Assembly (NCBI GenBank): GCA_018268695.1
Contig: JAFDWD010000871.1
Coordinates: forward strand, 1 to 10,269
Source: Actinomycetota bacterium
Lineage (GTDB): Bacteria; Actinomycetota; Thermoleophilia; Solirubrobacterales; 70-9
Length of the DNA: 10,269 nucleotides
Direction of reading: 5' to 3'
Part shown: one piece after another, positions 7,201-10,269 of the stretch
Numbering within the stretch: position 1 is the first letter of the stretch
Layout: each line of letters opens with the position of its first letter
Made by a program: the position numbers and the translations under genes
The notes under the pieces: model-generated
Databases searched by the model: none
Told to the model about the DNA's origin: nothing
The model's input: only the letters and a program-made list of their open reading frames with translations

Positions 7201-8129
7201 CGGCGCAAGGAATACAAGCTCGCGGGTTCGGCTTTGTTGATGGTGCCTTCGTGCTGGGTGATCGAGCCGAGGTAGTAGTTGTCATCTGCCAGATCGAGAG
7301 CGATCCCGAGATAGCCTTTACCTCCCGTTCCTTCCGGAGTGAACGGTACGGTCAGAACTTCCCCTTCGGGACCGAGCTCTTCGAACTGCCGTACGTAGCG
7401 ATCCCAGGCGTTGGGCAGCCCACCTTTTGCGCCATTCGTGACCACCATTTCGGGTAGATAGAGATCTCCTCCTCCGTCGGCAGCCATGTCGCCCGGAAAG
7501 GCCAGATAGCGTTTCCCGTAGTGGTGCTCCCACCCGTTTCCCGGAGTCGAGGCTCCTGACTGGTCGAAGATCCTGAGCGTCACCGTGTCTTCCAGCGGCG
7601 CGCCGATCTTGAAGAATTCTTCTTCGACTTCGTTCAGTTTGAGATCCTGACTCAGGACCAAGAGGTTGCCGTCCGGATCTACTGCCAGGCCGAGAATTTC
7701 GCCCAGTTCGCCGAGCCGTCCGTTGACTCCCCATCCGGAGACAGGAAGGCCCGCCGGCGTGAACTTATAGAGCGACTTGTCGCTTTCGCCCGCCACGTAG
7801 ATGTCGCCGTGAGATGGACCGGTGGAGTTGTCTACTGCGAGGAAAGTGGGCGTGGGGATGTTGGCCAGCGTTCCGTCGGGGTTGCCACCAGTAGTGAATT
7901 TGCGGATACGCGAGTGCTGGGTGTCGGCGACGTACACCTCGCCTGATTCCTGGTTCACATCCATGCCGCTTTCCCAGGTCAGCGACAGTTCGCCTTTCCC
8001 AAAGGAATGCGAGTAGACATGAACCTGGGCCGCAGGCGCTGTCCCGCCTAAACAAGCAACGAGAGCGAGCCCGATCAAGCCGGACAGGAGGGCAACGCGT
8101 GGCCAACCGATCCTGGTTTGGCAGTTCAT
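4236..8129 (-). CDS. Exported double-propeller protein: NHL-type, two FN3-like domains, TolB/WD40-like region, basic tail
   Basis: 1297 residues. The N-terminus is an export signal that also contains a lipobox-like LVAC (23-26), so either a lipoprotein or a cleaved protein (APA/AQ near 33) is possible. Residues about 40-365 are NHL-like propeller blades (SGEVYVADTQHSRIRKF, HGDIYVAGESDKSLYKF, GGELYVADPQSQKVAVF). Residues about 370-468 and 472-577 are fibronectin-III-like, with ISGLVPGTSYSVKLVGMN and IRGLVPATEYVFRAVAANS. A family signature CPNQSLR...LPDCRAYELVSP spans 587-611. Residues about 620-1200 are repeated TolB/WD40-like strands (ESGDSVYFTAGE, PDGAKAFFLSNG, SGDRVFFQAGE, DVYEWEAPG). Twelve cysteines lie between 1030 and 1261. 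The tail (1245-1297) is strongly basic, with CKKKGFVRKQRKCVKK. No active site is visible; binding or scaffold duty at the cell surface is inferred. Start: ATG 6 bases after GGAGGTGA. Translationally coupled to the gene below it. Confidence 0.93.
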   Translation of the reverse strand: MNCQTRIGWPRVALLSGLIGLALVACLGGTAPAAQVHVYSHSFGKGELSLTWESGMDVNQESGEVYVADTQHSRIRKFTTGGNPDGTLANIPTPTFLAVDNSTGPSHGDIYVAGESDKSLYKFTPAGLPVSGWGVNGRLGELGEILGLAVDPDGNLLVLSQDLKLNEVEEEFFKIGAPLEDTVTLRIFDQSGASTPGNGWEHHYGKRYLAFPGDMAADGGGDLYLPEMVVTNGAKGGLPNAWDRYVRQFEELGPEGEVLTVPFTPEGTGGKGYLGIALDLADDNYYLGSITQHEGTINKAEPASLYSLRRDRSVVEHFGGSYEGPVARLNSSIDGLEDISSIATDETGGELYVADPQSQKVAVFSLEEVLPPAITMEQPDSIGQTSAHVVGHIDPNAPAGSAASHDVAWHYECTPACPGHEGYIAADEVQHVVEATISGLVPGTSYSVKLVGMNRGATASSATEEFKTASAPPSVTDTVVSGVHEDEATLGASINPNGAETSYYFEYLTKAAFDAEGFGGSKAVRTPATGGLGPAPSILPVSVRIRGLVPATEYVFRAVAANSIGTTDGPERFFRSQVGRNPLEAACPNQSLRTEFGANLPDCRAYELVSPIEKSGNNAQALESFLQVTPDGSAVTWYSGQSATGIPSPGVAHQDSAFYLSSLLAGGWSSQRLLLPESYGELVHLSGLTEDSRFAVMETAVGRGGIEPGLYLLDTIDGRATAIVPPQVGQAVPTRAFAFDGASEDDSLFFFETRLRLTPNAATGKNNLYVWDREEERVSLAGVLPGAKAEAPAGGSFGGAYNWSGANSSLTEGGAEKGQYVGAIHAISESGDSVYFTAGETAQIYLRQGLTGIKPSTVRVSVPNAGVSDPNGQQPAAFQEATPDGAKAFFLSNGRLTSNANTGPADEGTDLYLYDTGTKKLVDVTPDPAGAGARVRGLMGISSDGTAGFLVARGVLASGGVSGRENIYHFERSGEGYAYRFVAQLLGSIADARNWTPQATEARTARVSKDGNSLLFLSQGDLNGGSLGGCPVGSCMQVYRYSMGEGVARCLSCNPTGEGIPVVGAELTSEAAPFLKPENVPLYGTLPRNLSSSGDRVFFQAGESLLPEDVNSLDPRQNCTEFPLVTCEDVYEWEAPGTGSCTTPNQAGGCLYLLSTGDSNRSSYFVGASAEGESAFLVTNSPLVLIDEDGLSDVYDVRIDGGLASQHVGPAEPCHSSAACGGTRVSPGPSSTPGSQSFVGPGNTKVTRCKKKGFVRKQRKCVKKSGKHKRKQPRKGRPRHHGGKQRPALKSDPKGTK

Positions 8130-8135
8130 CTGTCG

Positions 8136-8143
8136 TCACCTCC
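8136..8143 (-). promoter_or_regulatory. Strong Shine-Dalgarno GGAGGTGA for the double-propeller gene
   Basis: GGAGGTGA on the minus strand, with a 6-base spacer to ATG at 8129, is nearly fully complementary to the 16S rRNA 3' end. It settles the start codon and suggests high translation of the propeller and, through coupling, of the gene after it. A GTG lies inside the site at 8139 but opens a different frame with no plausible protein. Confidence 0.8.
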
Positions 8144-8163
8144 CGCTGAACCGACGCCCAACT

Positions 8164-8219
8164 CCCCGAGTCGCCGAGCCAGCCTGCTCGGCTTCTCGTT
8201 GTAGGTCAGGGAGTCGGGG
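8164..8219 (-). terminator. Nested inverted repeat between collagen-like and propeller genes
   Basis: A 7-bp perfect stem, GCCGAGC (8173-8179) with GCTCGGC (8186-8192), has a 6-base loop. It is enclosed by CCCCGA (8164-8169) pairing with TCGGGG (8214-8219). It sits in the 134-base gap after the collagen-like stop. No U-run follows on the minus strand, so it may be a weak or Rho-independent-like attenuator, an mRNA processing or stability element, or chance in GC-rich DNA. I see no clear promoter in this gap, so read-through into the propeller gene remains possible. Confidence 0.3.
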
Positions 8220-8263
8220 TCGGTTCGCATCATCGGTTTATCGCCTGGTCTCCGTTTGGATCG

Positions 8264-9070
8264 TCAGGAACCGGTGACGGCCCAGCTCCCGAAGCCGTAT
8301 GCCCCGTCGGTGACACTGCCGAAGTGGAGCAGTGCGCCTGCGACTGAAGCGCGGTTGAACTGGCCGTTTTCGAGTTCGGCGATGTATTCGTAGGTCGCGC
8401 CTTCAACTTCGCCGATGTACACGCACAGATTTCCTTCGAGGGCTTTCGGGTTCGTGACGGATCCCGGGCATTCGGTCGTTGCGCCCGTCACTACGTGAAC
8501 CTTGCTGGTTTCCGTGATTGCCGCACGAAGCGGGACCGAGAACGAGATCGGTGCGAAGACTCCACCGTCAGCCGCGCTGCCCGTGAAGGCCCACGATCCA
8601 GTCTCGGTGGCGCCTTTCGGCAGTCCGCCTACGGCCCACGGCGAGCCTTCGCCGCCGTTGCAGATTTCGGCCGCTTCGCCAGACCCTTCGACTTCGTATT
8701 CGGCTCCACCCATTTCTTCGCACTGCGTGGGTTCGCCGGTAGCAATCGTGCGTGCTTCGACCGATTTCCCGGCTGCTCCGGCTCCGCCGGCGGTTCCAGG
8801 CGCACCTGGGCTTCCATTGGCCCCGTTGCTCCCAGCATCGCCCTTGGACCCCGCAGGTCCGGTCTGGCCGGCCGGGCCGACGGGTCCTTGCTTGCCTTCC
8901 GCTCCCGGCTTGCCCGCGAACTGCTTGGCGATCGCCTTGACTTCGTTCTTCTGCTTGCCGGTGAGCCCACCGGAGGCGGCATAGGCACCGCCTCCAAGAG
9001 CGGCGATCAACGCGACGATCGCGACTATCAATCCGGCTTTCCCGAATGGCTCGCGAAGCTTGGTCAACAT
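8264..9070 (-). CDS. Collagen-like (Gly-X-Y repeat) surface protein
   Basis: 268 residues. Residues 1-31 form an export signal or membrane anchor (GLIVAIVALIAALGGGAYAA), an N-terminus widespread in Thermoleophilia. A charged, probably helical stem (LTGKQKNEVKAIAKQFA, about 36-52) precedes 17 uninterrupted Gly-X-Y triplets from G53 to S103 (for example GPVGPAGQTGPAG, GSKGDAGSNGANG). The C-terminal domain (about 105-268) has four cysteines (117, 137, 201, 216) and looks beta-rich, ending FGSWAVTGS. By analogy with bacterial collagen-like proteins it should trimerise and project a globular head from the surface; this is inferred, and ligands are unknown. Many X and Y positions are Ala, Pro, Ser or Lys; no hydroxyproline is implied. 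The start has AAGGAG (9086-9081) 10 bases upstream. It lies 134 bases before the propeller gene on the same strand and may be co-transcribed. It has a long upstream leader. Confidence 0.93.
   Translation of the reverse strand: MLTKLREPFGKAGLIVAIVALIAALGGGAYAASGGLTGKQKNEVKAIAKQFAGKPGAEGKQGPVGPAGQTGPAGSKGDAGSNGANGSPGAPGTAGGAGAAGKSVEARTIATGEPTQCEEMGGAEYEVEGSGEAAEICNGGEGSPWAVGGLPKGATETGSWAFTGSAADGGVFAPISFSVPLRAAITETSKVHVVTGATTECPGSVTNPKALEGNLCVYIGEVEGATYEYIAELENGQFNRASVAGALLHFGSVTDGAYGFGSWAVTGS
8762..8914 (-). repeat. 17 tandem Gly-X-Y triplets (collagen triple-helix repeat)
   Basis: Fifty-one codons encode an unbroken series with Gly at every third residue, from GKP at residue 53 to GKS at 103. 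There is no interruption or imperfect triplet. At the DNA level the codons vary, so the repeat is maintained in protein rather than being a recent DNA duplication. Confidence 0.93.
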
Positions 9071-9288
9071 CAGATGTCTACTCCTTGGTCTTGTCCCAGG
9101 CCAGATGCCGGACTGATTGATGGATCAGAAGAATCCGAAGCGGGCGCTGTGAACTGACGAATCATCCGCCGGACAACGCCGGAGGCCCGTAGCTCATTCC
9201 GTCCCACCTCACATCCCCCTCCGCTCACCGCGGAGCCAAGCCTTTCCCTAGGCCCAGCCTGCCCTGATCCGTAGTTCTCCCTGTGTCG

Positions 9289-9319
9289 GCTCCGTAGCGC
9301 GACTTCTGCGTACCGGAGC
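9289..9319 (-). other. Imperfect stem-loop near the predicted 5' end of the collagen-like mRNA
   Basis: GCTCCG (9289-9294) pairs with CGGAGC (9314-9319), TA with TA, and CGC (9298-9300) with GCG (9308-9310). This gives 11 bp with one bulged base on each side and a 7-base loop. If the promoter candidate at 9330-9357 is used, transcription would begin a few bases upstream and place this hairpin at the very start of the mRNA. 5' stem-loops are known to protect bacterial mRNAs from decay; that role here is inference. Confidence 0.4.
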
Positions 9320-9329
9320 GTAGCCGCTA

Positions 9330-9357
9330 TTTAGACATAAACGGCGATGGAATGCAA
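9330..9357 (-). promoter_or_regulatory. Weak candidate promoter for the collagen-like gene
   Basis: Minus-strand TTGCAT (9357-9352), a 16-base spacer and TCTAAA (9335-9330) lie in the only AT-rich patch of the gap. The matches are 3 of 6 and 4 of 6 to the sigma-70 consensus, so the case rests on position and composition more than on the boxes. The leader would be about 250 bases. Confidence 0.25.
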
Positions 9358-9363
9358 ATCGCC
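9343..9363. repeat. Inverted repeat GGCGAT-N9-ATCGCC over the possible -35
   Basis: GGCGAT (9343-9348) and ATCGCC (9358-9363) are perfect complements separated by 9 bases. The candidate -35 hexamer lies between them. The half-site spacing of 15 bases centre to centre could suit a dimeric regulator, but no regulator gene is in the window and a 6-bp dyad can arise by chance. Confidence 0.35.
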
Positions 9364-9395
9364 TGAATGGAGCCGACTCATCGCCCAAACGACGA

Positions 9396-9500
9396 GATCC
9401 GGCGGCAACCATCGTGGCCGCCGCCGGATCAAAGGCTCCTTCGAGCCTCACATCATGGGCACTAGTGCCCAAGGTCTTCGGGCCTATTTTACCCCGAAGA
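9396..9500 (-). terminator. Four consecutive stem-loops at the 3' end of the small secreted gene
   Basis: In transcription order: TCTTCGGG/CCCGAAGA (9500-9493 with 9482-9475; 8 bp), whose 10-base loop contains the TAG stop; a 16-base perfect palindrome TGGGCACTAGTGCCCA (9471-9456); AGGCTC/GAGCCT (9448-9433; 4-base loop); and GATCCGGCGGC/GCCGCCGGATC (9430-9396; 11 bp perfect, 13-base loop). None is followed by a clear U-run. GC-rich actinobacteria often use hairpins without U-tracts, sometimes in tandem, so a transcription-stop or 3'-end stabilising block is likely. It should insulate the collagen-like gene from the gene before it. Confidence 0.5.
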
Positions 9501-10167
9501 ACTTACCGCCAGCTTCGAATTTACCGGTCGCGGTGAGGACCGCTTTTTCTTCGCCGACTTTGAACGTACCGCCAGCGGCCGCGTTGATGCTTTCGCTGAA
9601 ACTGACGTTCTGGCTCGTCCTCATGACCCCTGTTTTGTTTTCGGCTTTGCCGAAGATGGTGCCTTTCGGGGTGACGTTACCCGCGATCGCGCAGCTCGCC
9701 CCGCTCAGGGTGAAGGTCGCGAAACCGTTGGTTTCACCGGCGGCCGGCACGAACTTGACCATCGCGCTTTCGCCTTCCATGTAGTCCGCTTCGACCTTGA
9801 GCGCTTTGGATTCGATGGTTGAGGTCGTCGAGCAGGTCGACGGGGTGACGACGCTCACGCCGGTGAACTTGAGCTTGCCTTCACCGCCACCGCCGGTAGT
9901 CGCGTTGCTGATGGTGCACCCGACGCATTCGACACCGGTTGCCGACACTTCGAGAGTGGTACCACTGAGGGTGGTTTTGAACGTCCCCGAGCCCACCTGT
10001 TCGGCGGTCATCGCCTGCGATCCGCTCAGTTCGGTGACTCCGCCTTCGGTCGCTCCCGTATACCACTTGGCGGCGGTTGTCGTCGCCGTCGCGAACGCGC
10101 TTCCCGCGAGAACCGCGCTGAGTGCGGCGACGACGAACAGTGCCGCGCCGAGCTTCTTGAGCCTCAT
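9484..10167 (-). CDS. Small secreted protein with four cysteines, Solirubrobacterales-type
   Basis: 227 residues from the preferred ATG at 10167. A signal peptide MRLKKLGAALFVVAALSAVL ends with a probable cleavage at SAFA/TAT. The mature chain is rich in Thr, Gly, Ser and Ala. It has cysteines at 81, 84, 112 and 159; the first two form ECVGC. Beta-strand-like segments recur (GTFKTTLSGTTLEV, GFATFTLSGASCAIAGNV), and it ends KFEAGGKFFGVK. The pattern of a WYTGATEGGVTELSG opening and a late FTLSGASCAIAG block matches my memory of an uncharacterised, paralog-rich secreted family of Solirubrobacterales. No enzyme motif is seen and function is unknown. The start was moved from an in-frame ATG at 10194 because GAGAGGAG lies between the two and a basic-hydrophobic signal begins at 10167; ATG at 10173 is also possible. 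The stop codon sits in the loop of a stem-loop. Confidence 0.85.
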   Translation of the reverse strand: MRLKKLGAALFVVAALSAVLAGSAFATATTTAAKWYTGATEGGVTELSGSQAMTAEQVGSGTFKTTLSGTTLEVSATGVECVGCTISNATTGGGGEGKLKFTGVSVVTPSTCSTTSTIESKALKVEADYMEGESAMVKFVPAAGETNGFATFTLSGASCAIAGNVTPKGTIFGKAENKTGVMRTSQNVSFSESINAAAGGTFKVGEEKAVLTATGKFEAGGKFFGVK

Positions 10168-10176
10168 TTGCATGAG

Positions 10177-10184
10177 CTCCTCTC
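10177..10184 (-). promoter_or_regulatory. Shine-Dalgarno GAGAGGAG that decides the start at 10167
   Basis: GAGAGGAG on the minus strand lies 9 bases before ATG 10167 and 3 bases before ATG 10173. The longer option at 10194 would place this site inside the coding region and has no clear ribosome binding site of its own, and it would add the polar residues MTTREELMQ in front of the signal peptide. No convincing promoter is seen in 10195-10269. Confidence 0.7.
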
Positions 10185-10269
10185 GTGTAGTCATTCGACG
10201 GCGAGCAGGCTTCCCTGTGCTGATCCCCCTGTCGCTGTCGGCCCAGTCCCTTGCGCTGAGCCCGGCGAG

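Larger units (their letters stand above)
9071..9483. other. 413-base intergenic region, no gene
   Basis: No reading frame here has a credible protein, start site and length on either strand. From high to low coordinates it holds the stem-loop series behind the small secreted gene (9396-9500), a dyad over a possible promoter (9343-9363 and 9330-9357), an imperfect 31-base stem-loop (9289-9319) and a small hairpin CTCCGC/GCGGAG (9219-9235). The last 150 bases before the collagen-like ATG show only its AAGGAG ribosome binding site. The stretch 9325-9360 is AT-rich compared with its surroundings. Confidence 0.7.

Noticed and set aside
8762..8914. Possible CRISPR-like or tandem DNA repeat
   Set aside because: The periodicity is a three-residue protein repeat with varied codons; there are no spaced identical repeats.
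8495..9157. 220-codon plus-strand frame opposite the collagen-like gene
   Set aside because: The open frame is a by-product of GC-rich Gly-X-Y codons; the collagen repeat on the minus strand explains it.
9456..9471. Perfect 16-base palindrome as a phage attachment or recombination site
   Set aside because: No integrase, duplicated copy or tRNA nearby; its place just after a stop codon among other stem-loops fits a 3'-end role better.
9248..9784. Short frames in the 413-base gap (9248-9472 minus, 9347-9784 plus)
   Set aside because: No ribosome binding site or plausible protein composition; they run through stem-loops and, for the plus frame, antisense to the secreted gene.

Overview
The window looks like chromosomal DNA of a high-GC actinobacterium, most likely class Thermoleophilia, order Solirubrobacterales. 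This rests on recalled family patterns rather than a search. The patterns are an N-terminus ending ALGGGAYAA ahead of a LTGKQKNEVKAIAKQ stem and a collagen repeat, a propeller protein carrying LPDCRAYELVSP, a large modular protein with LPHSEFLDQ and VPDAPVGKFVLEL segments, and two small secreted proteins of types I recall as paralog-rich in this order. No tRNA, rRNA, transposase, CRISPR array or phage gene is visible.

All five genes lie on the minus strand, so transcription runs from high to low coordinates. In that order: (1) 10167-9484, a small secreted protein with four cysteines; (2) 9070-8264, a collagen-like Gly-X-Y protein; (3) 8129-4236, a 1297-residue exported protein with an NHL-type propeller, two fibronectin-III-like domains, a TolB/WD40-like propeller and a basic tail; (4) 4239-970, a 1089-residue exported protein with a DUF11-like N-terminus, four copies of a Cys-Pro/Gly module and a lysine-rich tail; (5) 722-1, a secreted protein whose C-terminus runs off the left edge. 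Genes 3 and 4 overlap by ATGA and are probably translationally coupled.

Every protein starts with an export signal and none shows a recognisable enzyme active site. The window therefore reads as a cell-surface or exoprotein locus. The two giant proteins probably act together, and the collagen-like protein may be co-transcribed with them (134-base gap). The flanking small secreted proteins look separately transcribed.

Non-coding stretches: 9071-9483 holds a run of stem-loops behind gene 1, a possible promoter with a dyad, and a structured leader for the collagen-like gene. 8130-8263 holds a nested hairpin and a strong ribosome binding site. 723-969 holds a good promoter candidate for gene 5 (TTGACA, 19-base spacer). 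In 10195-10269 I see nothing convincing beyond the leader of gene 1.
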